From positions 31,362-49,009 of the forward strand of contig DBTM01000059.1 in NCBI GenBank assembly GCA_002307055.1: DNA of 17,648 nucleotides, given 5' to 3'. Positions 1-5,687 of this stretch are shown here, in pieces. Numbering within the stretch: position 1 is the first letter of the stretch; each line of letters opens with the position of its first letter. The notes beneath the pieces were generated by a model. It made no database searches, had not been told where the DNA came from, and saw nothing but the letters and a program-made list of their open reading frames with translations. The position numbers were made by a program, and so were the translations under genes. The DNA is from Clostridiales bacterium UBA1316 (GTDB lineage: Bacteria; Bacillota; Clostridia; Oscillospirales; Oscillospiraceae).

Positions 1-65
1 CGGGGCTCCCACGCCCGCCCGTTTTCAATCCCTAAGCTAAGGCGGCACGGAAGCCGCCTGCTGCA
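1..65. repeat. GC-rich palindromic dispersed repeat, copy A (cut by window edge)
   Basis: This is an imperfect inverted repeat. The left arm (1-20) contains CACGCCCGCCCG and the right arm (about 40-64) contains GGCGGCACGG...GCCGCCTGCTGC, around a roughly 19-base less GC-rich loop. A second copy in the same orientation lies at 1333-1402; the arm ends and even the loop are recognisably similar. The left end is lost at the window start. No transposase is associated. It could be a miniature dispersed repeat that folds in RNA. Confidence 0.7.
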
Positions 66-82
66 AAAACTGAGTATATATA

Positions 83-119
83 GCTCGAGCCGCTCAACCA
101 TTGGTTGAGCAATGCTCAA
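83..119. promoter_or_regulatory. Cluster of GCTCAA/TTGAGC half-sites upstream of the XRE gene
   Basis: Within 37 bases lie the palindrome GCTCGAGC (83-90), a perfect 9+1+9 dyad GCTCAACCA-T-TGGTTGAGC (92-110), and an overlapping dyad TTGAGC-AAT-GCTCAA (105-119). The half-site GCTCAA occurs in alternating orientation three times. The cluster sits 80 to 115 bases before the XRE start codon, so an autoregulatory operator is the natural reading, but this is inferred. I could not place a convincing -35/-10 pair next to it. Confidence 0.5.
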
Positions 120-199
120 GTATTACGTTTTTGATTTGTCTGCCTTTTTTTGTTAAGCTGTACGCATAAAAGCTTTTAAAAAACAAAGGAGGCACGGCA

Positions 200-1336
200 A
201 TGGAACTTTCCGGTAATTTAAAACGCCTGCGCAAAGAGCGCGATATGACGCAGGAGGAGCTCGCCGACCTGCTCGGTATCTCCTTCCAGGCTGTCAGCAA
301 ATGGGAACGCGGCGAAAGCTATCCCGACATCACACTGCTGCCCGCCATCGCCGGTTACTTCAGCGTGAGTATCGACGAGCTGCTGGGTATGACTGTCCAG
401 GCCAACAAGGAAAAACGCGGCGCCGTTCTCAAGGCGTGGCAAAAGCTGGTTATCCCTCCGGATTGGTCGCGGGCAGCAGCCGCCGAATACCTCCGCAAGC
501 AAATGCGTAACTTCCAGCATGATTGGGAACTATGGCTGAAGCTGGCATTTTGCCTGGACGGTATGTTCGAAGCCGGACTGCCTCTTACAACAGAAGCAGA
601 CCACCTTGAAGCTATCGAGATCTATGAGCGGATTCTTCGGTTTTGCGTCGATGATGCCATACGCATGAATGCGCTGACCGGACTGGCGCGTGTTTACCGC
701 AATATGGGTCAGCTGGACAAGGCTGTTGAAGCAGCACGGAAACTGCCCAGCTATGTTAATTCGCAGGAGCATACACTTCCCGCATTATTAAGCGGCGAAG
801 AGCAAATCCAGCAATACCAGTTTATACTGACAGGCATTACGAGCTGGTTCATGAGCATAACGCAAAGCCTGGCGCTGGAGGATAAGTTCGGCTACACCCT
901 CGAAGAACGCATACGGCTTTTAGAAAAAGGTATCGCTCTGCACGATCTGATGACTGACAGCGGCGACGCGCCCTTTTTGCCGGGCACCATGAAAAATTTT
1001 TACACCCTCATGGCGAATTTGTCTTTCGAAGCGGGCCAGCCCGACCGTGCGCTGGCGTACCTTGACACCGCCGCGGACTACGCCCTCAAGTGGTCAGCGC
1101 TTGGCCGGGAACATCAGTATACCTCCGTCCTGCTAAACCGCAGAAACCGCAACAGCCAATGGGCGCTCGATCCGCTCGACAACCCCATCGAAAGCCTTCT
1201 CTTTGTTCTCACCTCCCGCACCGCCGAGAAAGACTGGCCCGCCCTCGACCCCTATCGCAATGACGAACGCCTCATCCGCATCATAGAAAAGCTGACGCCA
1301 TATATAGAAAACACGGCGTCACAAAAAATCCCGTAG
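200..1336 (+). CDS. XRE-family transcriptional regulator with TPR-like C-terminal region
   Basis: A 378-residue cytoplasmic DNA-binding protein. Residues 6 to 58 form a classic Cro/C1 helix-turn-helix: TQEELADLLGISFQAVSKWE is the recognition unit, followed by the usual YPDITLLPAIAGYF and SIDELLG extension. The remaining 300 or so residues are rich in alternating helices (for example around 155-185 and 275-300) and resemble the TPR-like sensor regions of long XRE regulators, which often bind peptides or partner proteins; no ligand can be named. The ATG is fixed by a strong AAAGGAGG eight bases upstream. The stop codon TAG is the first part of palindromic repeat copy B, so the last residues may have been reshaped by that element. 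No obvious target gene is adjacent; the half-site cluster upstream suggests autoregulation. Confidence 0.9.
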   Translation: MELSGNLKRLRKERDMTQEELADLLGISFQAVSKWERGESYPDITLLPAIAGYFSVSIDELLGMTVQANKEKRGAVLKAWQKLVIPPDWSRAAAAEYLRKQMRNFQHDWELWLKLAFCLDGMFEAGLPLTTEADHLEAIEIYERILRFCVDDAIRMNALTGLARVYRNMGQLDKAVEAARKLPSYVNSQEHTLPALLSGEEQIQQYQFILTGITSWFMSITQSLALEDKFGYTLEERIRLLEKGIALHDLMTDSGDAPFLPGTMKNFYTLMANLSFEAGQPDRALAYLDTAADYALKWSALGREHQYTSVLLNRRNRNSQWALDPLDNPIESLLFVLTSRTAEKDWPALDPYRNDERLIRIIEKLTPYIENTASQKIP

Positions 1337-1402
1337 CGGCGGGCTTCCACGCCCGCCCGTTCCCATTCCTTGAGATAGGGCGGCGTGGAGGCCGCCCGCT
1401 GC
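1333..1402. repeat. GC-rich palindromic dispersed repeat, copy B, overlapping the XRE stop codon
   Basis: The left arm 1333-1358 begins GTAGCGGCGGGCTTCCACGC. The right arm 1378-1402, read on the other strand, begins GCAGCGGGCGGCCTCCACGC. The loop is about 19 bases. It matches copy A at the window start in arms, spacing and orientation. The TAG of its leading GTAG is the stop codon of the XRE gene. It could form a very stable RNA hairpin but is not followed by a T tract, so it is not a typical terminator. Confidence 0.75.
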
Positions 1403-1456
1403 AACAGGTTGGATAAACGATAGTTAACGAATGTTCACGTTTTATAACAATAACCA

Positions 1457-1485
1457 TTGACAAGCATTAATAATACTGCTATTGT
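1457..1485 (+). promoter_or_regulatory. Sigma-A type promoter of the DeoR-family gene
   Basis: TTGACA (1457-1462), a 17-base spacer, then TATTGT (1480-1485, four of six consensus bases). Transcription would start near 1492, giving a leader of about 55 bases that ends in AAGGAG seven bases before the start codon. Confidence 0.65.
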
Positions 1486-1490
1486 GCTAT

Positions 1491-1523
1491 TTGGATAGAC
1501 ATGGGTCGACACATATCATCCAA
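1491..1523. promoter_or_regulatory. Nested dyads at the DeoR-gene transcription start (candidate operator)
   Basis: TTGGAT (1491-1496) and ATCCAA (1518-1523) form an outer dyad. Inside it, ATGGGTCGACACAT (1501-1514) is an almost perfect palindrome centred on GTCGAC. The two axes coincide within half a base pair. It lies immediately after the -10 box, where an autorepressor would act. Binding is inferred, not shown. Confidence 0.4.
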
Positions 1524-1547
1524 TATTAATCCATAAGGAGTATTGAA

Positions 1548-2333
1548 ATGTTTATTGAAGAACGCCATCAGGAAATATTAAACCTGATTAAGCAAAATGG
1601 ACGAATTTCAATCGGTGAGATTCAAGAGAAATATAATGTGTCCGTTGACTCCGCCCGCCGCGATTTACGCATTCTCGAAGAAAAAGGCTTATTGAAAAGG
1701 ACCCACGGCGGTGCGATACCGATGATGCAGGTGGGCTGGATACCGCCGAGAATCAGGGATATGAAGAATATGGATATTTGGGAAAATTATGCTGCAATCG
1801 CAAAACGAGGGGCATCATTCGTCAAAGAAGGCGATATTGTATATCTCACAAGCGGTTCAGTAGGATTTATCATGCTAAAATATCTACCTAGAAATATTAA
1901 CTATACGCTCGTTGTTAACTCTGTTACCTTAGCAGAAGAACTGAAATATTGGGATAATATAACACTGTATATATGCGGCGGCAAAGTCAGATCACATGGC
2001 ACCGCTTCTCTTGTTGACAGCCTGGCGACTTCATTTATAAAAAATATGCATTTTGACTTGAATCTTATTACCGGTGCAGGCTTTGACGCAGAATTCGGAT
2101 TTTCAAACGGAACGGATGAAACTGCTACTTTTCAACGAACCGTAATTGCAAATTCACGTAATAATGTCATGCTTATGCCGAACCAAAAAATCGGTTTTAG
2201 AGCTTTTATTAAGGTTTGCGATGCGGTGTGCTTTGATACATTAATAACCGATTGGGACGCTGTTGAAGATGAGCTTACTAAAATTGAGGATTTAGGTGTT
2301 GATGTGCTCGTCGTCGAAAAAGAAGCCGACTAA
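1548..2333 (+). CDS. DeoR/GlpR-family transcriptional regulator
   Basis: A 261-residue repressor-type protein. Residues 1 to 57 are the DeoR winged helix: RHQEILNLIKQNGRISIGEI, then the VSVDSARRDLRILEEKGLLKRTHGGA recognition helix and wing. Residues about 80 to 245 are a DeoR C-terminal effector domain of the sugar-phosphate isomerase-like fold, with SGS near residue 102 in the phosphate-loop position, GG near residue 145, and QKIGFRAF in the place of the usual SKFG. The usual DSGTT signature is altered to TSGSV, so the ligand may differ from typical sugar phosphates. AAGGAG sits seven bases before the ATG. There is no sugar kinase or transporter next to it, so the regulator is an orphan here. 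The gene is visibly more AT-rich than its neighbours, which may mean transfer. Confidence 0.92.
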   Translation: MFIEERHQEILNLIKQNGRISIGEIQEKYNVSVDSARRDLRILEEKGLLKRTHGGAIPMMQVGWIPPRIRDMKNMDIWENYAAIAKRGASFVKEGDIVYLTSGSVGFIMLKYLPRNINYTLVVNSVTLAEELKYWDNITLYICGGKVRSHGTASLVDSLATSFIKNMHFDLNLITGAGFDAEFGFSNGTDETATFQRTVIANSRNNVMLMPNQKIGFRAFIKVCDAVCFDTLITDWDAVEDELTKIEDLGVDVLVVEKEAD

Positions 2334-2375
2334 ACCAAGGGGGACGGTTTGCGGTTTTACAAGTTAAGTTTGTTA

Positions 2376-2404
2376 TTGACATTCTGGTTTAATGGTGTTA
2401 GACT
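2376..2404 (+). promoter_or_regulatory. Sigma-A type promoter of the BlaI/M56 pair
   Basis: TTGACA (2376-2381), a 17-base spacer, and TAGACT (2399-2404, four of six). The -10 box and part of the spacer lie inside the first dyad operator, as expected for repression by a BlaI/MecI-type protein. Confidence 0.7.
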
Positions 2405-2430
2405 CAGATCGCGGTCTAATGCTATTAAAC
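2387..2430. promoter_or_regulatory. Twin dyad operators GTYTAA-N5-TTARAC for the BlaI-type repressor
   Basis: Site 1 is GTTTAATGGTGTTAGAC (2387-2403) and site 2 is GTCTAATGCTATTAAAC (2414-2430). Each is itself a dyad of the form GTYTAA-N5-TTARAC. Together they form a larger inverted repeat in which 14 of 17 positions pair. Their centres are 27 bases apart. Site 1 overlaps the promoter and site 2 lies over the probable transcription start, just before the ribosome binding site. BlaI/MecI repressors are known to bind paired dyads in their own promoters; assignment to this BlaI is by position. Confidence 0.7.
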
Positions 2431-2444
2431 TAAGAGGCGATATT

Positions 2445-2810
2445 ATGGAAGATTATAAATTGGGCGTTATGGAAGCAAAATTCGCCCAGCTCATGTGGGA
2501 CAATGAACCCATTTCATCCAACGAATTGGTGAAGCTGTGCGAAAAGGTACTCAGCTGGAAAAAGTCAACGACATACACCATGCTGCGCCGGCTTTGCGAC
2601 CGCGGCATATTTCAGAATAGGGACGGCACCGTTACTTCGCTGATGAGCAAGCAGAAATTTGCCGCCCTGCAGAGCGAAAGGTTTGTGGAGGAGACCTTCG
2701 ACGGGTCGCTCCCGCAATTCCTGGCGGCGTTTACTCTGAGAAAGAAGCTGTCCGAAAAGGAAATTGCTGAGCTGCAAAGGCTGATTGATGAGAACCGCGG
2801 TGACTCCTGA
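2445..2810 (+). CDS. BlaI/MecI/CopY-family transcriptional repressor
   Basis: A 121-residue winged-helix repressor. It starts MEDYKLGVMEAKFAQLMWDN, with the family's characteristic 'E..-mLW' opening, then SSNELVKLCEKVLSWKKSTTYTMLRRLCDRG as the recognition helix and wing. The C-terminal half (about 65-121) is the helical dimerisation region. I chose the ATG at 2445, because it has AGAGGCG upstream and gives the normal family N-terminus; the longer reading from 2349 would run through the promoter and operators. In this family the repressor is inactivated when the partner M56 peptidase is triggered, leading to cleavage or release from DNA. The stop overlaps the start of the M56 gene (TGATG), so the two are translationally coupled. 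The family also includes regulators of copper genes, but the M56 partner argues for the BlaI type. Confidence 0.93.
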   Translation: MEDYKLGVMEAKFAQLMWDNEPISSNELVKLCEKVLSWKKSTTYTMLRRLCDRGIFQNRDGTVTSLMSKQKFAALQSERFVEETFDGSLPQFLAAFTLRKKLSEKEIAELQRLIDENRGDS

Positions 2811-4708
2811 TGTGGATGTGGGCGCTGTTTCTTAAAATCCTGAATATGAGCCTTACGGCGGGTATTGTCATCACTCTTGTACTGGTGACCCGCCTGCCGT
2901 TGAAAAAAGCACCTAAGATATTTTCATACGCCCTCTGGGCTGTCGTATTGTTCCGGCTCGTCTGCCCTGTGTCGTTTTCGTCACCCTTTTCGCTGTTTAG
3001 CCTGCTTCCTGCGCTCGCCTCAACACCAAACAGCAGCATCTACGCCGGTATAAGCTACATTCCCTCAGACATTGTCAGCAGGCCGTCGCCGCAGGTCGAT
3101 TTTGCGGCTCCTGAAGGCGGCGATACTATTACCGCGCCCCAAGGAGAGGCACAAACTACCGGGAACCCGGCGGAGGGGTGGATGACAGCCGCAGCGTTTT
3201 TGTGGCTGTCAGGCGTCGCTGCGATGCTGATATACAGCGCGTCGTCTATATTTCAGCTGCGCCGAAAGCTTATTGGTGCCATAAAACTGCGGGATAATAT
3301 CTATCTCGCCGACCATATCGCGTCACCGTTTGTCATCGGCCTCTTTCGCCCGAAAATTTATCTGCCGTCAACACTGCAGGAAAAAGAGCAGAGCTATGTC
3401 ATCCTGCACGAGCAGACACATATCCGGCGGCTCGACCATATCTTTAAGATTCTGGCTTTTCTCGCGCTGGCCGTGCATTGGTTCAATCCGTTTGTATGGA
3501 TAGCTTTTATATTCTTCGTCAAAGACATGGAGATGTCCTGCGACGAGCGCGTCTTAAAGCAAATGGGCGGCGATATCAAAGGCGCGTATGGAGCATCTCT
3601 GCTCTCCCTGGCGACAGGCCGGCGTCTCATTAACGGAAGCCCTCTCGCGTTCGGAGAGGGGAACCTAAAGGGGCGCATCAAGAACATCATGAACTTCAAA
3701 AAGCCCGCATTTTGGATAATAGCCACAGCGGCTGCCGTTGTCATCGTCGCGGGTGCTGTGCTGCTCACTAACCCGGCCCCGAAAGCTACTCCGGCTGCGT
3801 CAGCAGAAAATACAGGTCCGTTTGTGGGCTATGAGAGGGACGCAGCCGCCGATACCTTTGACGTTTACACGGACGAAGGCGGTAGATATATCATGAGTCT
3901 GCCCTTGTCGTTATTTGAAAAATTTCCCGCGAGCGACCGTACAGACCCAAACTGGCAGCCCGGTTGGATGAACATCGATATCTACTGCGGCTCAATCAAT
4001 GGCTTTACTTGGGCCGTCGTTTGTACCGGGCCATCGTTGGGAACGGGAAACGCCAACGTCTGTACTTCCATGGACGGCGGAAAGACCTGGTGGGTCGGCG
4101 ATAAGAACGCGATGTATACCGGGACAGTGACCGGCGCCGGTTTCGCTTCCTCAAAAGTCGGCTTTATGAGCTACCGCTACTTTGTTGACCAGGGCCCCGA
4201 GATAAGCCGCACGCTTGACGGCGGAAAAACATGGGAGCGAATGACGGTAGATATTCCTGAAGAATTAAAGGAATATAAAATGACGCCGCTGATTCCCACC
4301 TTCACCGGCGCATCCGGCACCTATCCGATTGAACTTTTCGACAGCGACGGAAACACTTCCATTGTGTCGCTGACTACTGCCGATGGCGGGATGACATGGC
4401 AATGGACGAGCGAAAATGTGATGGTGGCGTATGTGGATGAGGCGCTGTCGGAGACGCAGGCGCGGACTCTGCAGAGTATGATTGAGCAGCTTCCCAATGT
4501 GAAATACGCCACATTCGTGACCCGGGAAGAGGCGATGAAACAATTTGAAGCCAAATACGCGGACAAGTCCCTGTTCGAGAACATCGAACCCAGCATTTTC
4601 CGCAGCAGATACTGCATCTATATGCGCGATACCTCCCTGGCTGAGCAGACGGCGAAAGATATTGCGCTCATAACCGGCATCACGAAGGTCAACACCGGCG
4701 GGTATTAA
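2810..4708 (+). CDS. BlaR1-like M56 membrane metallopeptidase with Asp-box repeats and an FtsX-like extracellular domain
   Basis: A 632-residue membrane signal transducer. Likely membrane helices are near residues 6-27, 37-55, 127-147, 210-232 and 301-321. The zinc site of the M56 family is intact: HEQTH (His200, Glu201, His204) and EMSCDE (Glu241 onwards) on the cytoplasmic side, so the protein should cleave or inactivate its BlaI partner. In BlaR1 the outer C-terminal domain is a penicillin-binding sensor. Here it is not: residues about 330-530 carry three Asp-box motifs (SMDGGKTW 420-427, TLDGGKTW 468-475, TADGGMTW 523-530), as in beta-propeller/BNR proteins. Residues about 534-632 resemble the FtsX extracellular domain (a VAYVDEALSETQARTLQSMI strand-helix, NVKYATFVTREEAMKQFEAK, and a final AKDIALITGITKVN helix-strand). 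Start ATG overlaps the repressor stop by one base; the ATG at 2816 is an alternative. What it senses is unknown; a cell-envelope signal is inferred. Confidence 0.9.
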   Translation: MWMWALFLKILNMSLTAGIVITLVLVTRLPLKKAPKIFSYALWAVVLFRLVCPVSFSSPFSLFSLLPALASTPNSSIYAGISYIPSDIVSRPSPQVDFAAPEGGDTITAPQGEAQTTGNPAEGWMTAAAFLWLSGVAAMLIYSASSIFQLRRKLIGAIKLRDNIYLADHIASPFVIGLFRPKIYLPSTLQEKEQSYVILHEQTHIRRLDHIFKILAFLALAVHWFNPFVWIAFIFFVKDMEMSCDERVLKQMGGDIKGAYGASLLSLATGRRLINGSPLAFGEGNLKGRIKNIMNFKKPAFWIIATAAAVVIVAGAVLLTNPAPKATPAASAENTGPFVGYERDAAADTFDVYTDEGGRYIMSLPLSLFEKFPASDRTDPNWQPGWMNIDIYCGSINGFTWAVVCTGPSLGTGNANVCTSMDGGKTWWVGDKNAMYTGTVTGAGFASSKVGFMSYRYFVDQGPEISRTLDGGKTWERMTVDIPEELKEYKMTPLIPTFTGASGTYPIELFDSDGNTSIVSLTTADGGMTWQWTSENVMVAYVDEALSETQARTLQSMIEQLPNVKYATFVTREEAMKQFEAKYADKSLFENIEPSIFRSRYCIYMRDTSLAEQTAKDIALITGITKVNTGGY

Positions 4709-4718
4709 AACAGCGGTT

Positions 4719-4770
4719 AACCATAGAGAGGGTGCTTACGGTCATAACCGCAAGCACCCTCCCCATGGTT
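4719..4770. terminator. Long hairpin between convergent genes, probable bidirectional terminator
   Basis: GAGGGTGCTT (4728-4737) pairs with AAGCACCCTC (4752-4761). The stem continues inward through CGGT/ACCG to a CATA loop after one A-C mismatch, and outward through AACCAT/ATGGTT (4719-4724, 4765-4770) after a 3x3 internal loop. It lies between the stops of the M56 gene (+) and the L25 gene (-). Neither side has a strong T tract, so termination efficiency is uncertain. Confidence 0.6.
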
Positions 4771-4780
4771 TAAAGCAAAT

Positions 4781-5380
4781 TTATTCAGCCGGTTTCGCTT
4801 CTTTATCTTCCTTAGGCTCTTCAGGCTCTTCGGCTGGGATTTCATGGGTGACCTTGACGACGGCATAAACTTCGTTTGCTTCGTCGAGGTTTTTTATCTC
4901 CGCAGGCAGATTCAAATCGGCGGCTAAAATATTAGCGCCGAGCTCCTTTTCGGAGACATCGACAATGATTGAATCCGGCATTTTGTCCGCACGCCCGAGA
5001 ACCTCTATTTCGGATTTGTAAATCTGGATATGCAGCATCTTGTGCTCGAGCTGCGTGACGCCGTGATAAACAATCGGCAGCTGCATTTTAACTTCCTGGT
5101 CCGCAGTCACAAGATGGATTACCGTATGGATAATGTTGCCCTCGACGGGATGGCGCTGAATGTCCTTTATGAACCCGAACAGCTTATTCGGGCCTAATTC
5201 GACCCACAGCTTGGCATTTTTACCATGCTTGGCAATCACCTTATTCAACGCCGTACTTTCAAATTTAACAGACGTCGACTTTGTCCCCGGTCCGTTCAGC
5301 ACACCCGGTACAAAACCCGCTTTTCTGACGATTCTGAGATCCTCTGTTCTTTCCATGGCTTTTATAATTGTTTCTGACAT
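4781..5380 (-). CDS. rplY: 50S ribosomal protein L25 / general stress protein Ctc
   Basis: A 199-residue protein of the long L25/TL5/CTC type that binds 5S rRNA in the large subunit; in Bacillus the homologue Ctc is stress-induced. Residues about 1-90 are the L25 domain, including RKAGFVPGVLNGPG and the FIKDIQRHPVEGNIIHT segment that contacts 5S rRNA. Residues about 95-180 are the TL5 C-terminal beta domain (LGRADKMPDSIIVDVSEKEL). The end is a very acidic Pro/Glu/Lys tail. ATG at 5380 gives the expected MSETIIKA N-terminus, with AGGAG ten bases upstream; a TTG at 5386 (four-base gap) is an alternative. The usual partner pth is not in view. In this family a PGVLYG-like motif is common; here it reads PGVLNG. 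Confidence 0.93.
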   Translation of the reverse strand: MSETIIKAMERTEDLRIVRKAGFVPGVLNGPGTKSTSVKFESTALNKVIAKHGKNAKLWVELGPNKLFGFIKDIQRHPVEGNIIHTVIHLVTADQEVKMQLPIVYHGVTQLEHKMLHIQIYKSEIEVLGRADKMPDSIIVDVSEKELGANILAADLNLPAEIKNLDEANEVYAVVKVTHEIPAEEPEEPKEDKEAKPAE

Positions 5381-5478
5381 AATCAACATACTCCTCTTGG
5401 CTTTACGCCATAATTTCATATTCTACCCATATAAACAAAAAAATCACCTAATAAAAGTGACGTAAATTGCTTTATGCA

Positions 5479-5506
5479 CTTATATTCCCGCTTACACCGG
5501 TGTCAA
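5479..5506 (-). promoter_or_regulatory. Proximal promoter of the L25 gene
   Basis: On the minus strand TTGACA (5506-5501), a 16-base spacer, and TATAAG (5484-5479). The perfect palindrome ACACCGGTGT (5494-5503) overlaps the -35 box and the spacer, and could be an operator. Confidence 0.6.
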
Positions 5507-5534
5507 CGCTTTCCCGTCACTTGTTTACCTACCC

Positions 5535-5563
5535 AATATACCACCATGTTAAAATAATGTCAA
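5535..5563 (-). promoter_or_regulatory. Distal promoter of the L25 gene
   Basis: On the minus strand TTGACA (5563-5558), a 17-base spacer, and TATATT (5540-5535, five of six). It lies 57 bases upstream of the proximal promoter, giving the gene two tandem sigma-A type promoters. The 307-base gap between the L25 and ABC-F starts holds these two promoters and the ABC-F promoter candidate; nothing else stands out. Confidence 0.65.
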
Positions 5564-5624
5564 ATCAGACAGTCTGGCGGTTCTCCTGTCTTATCAGCTC
5601 CCTCTGTACGCCCATGCTTTGTTA

Positions 5625-5633
5625 TGGTACAAT
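5625..5633 (+). promoter_or_regulatory. Extended -10 element of the ABC-F gene
   Basis: TGG-TACAAT fits the extended -10 form (TGN before a five-of-six -10 box). The -35 region is poor (TGTACG), as is usual for extended -10 promoters. Transcription from here would give a leader of about 45-50 bases. Confidence 0.45.
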
Positions 5634-5687
5634 ATTTGGGCTGTAAAAAAATCATCTTATTGTACCTATAAACTTTCAGGGGGTTCC

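Noticed and set aside
2349..2444. Upstream extension of the BlaI-type gene giving an N-terminal hydrophobic stretch
   Set aside because: It would translate through the promoter and operator dyads; the ATG at 2445 gives the normal family N-terminus with a ribosome binding site.
5430..5466. Possible attenuator hairpin in the L25 leader (TCAC/GTGA followed by T7 on the minus strand)
   Set aside because: The stem has only four base pairs, too weak to support termination.
5566..5576. CAGAC-A-GTCTG palindrome between the L25 and ABC-F promoters
   Set aside because: Too short to distinguish from chance and not at a telling position relative to either promoter.
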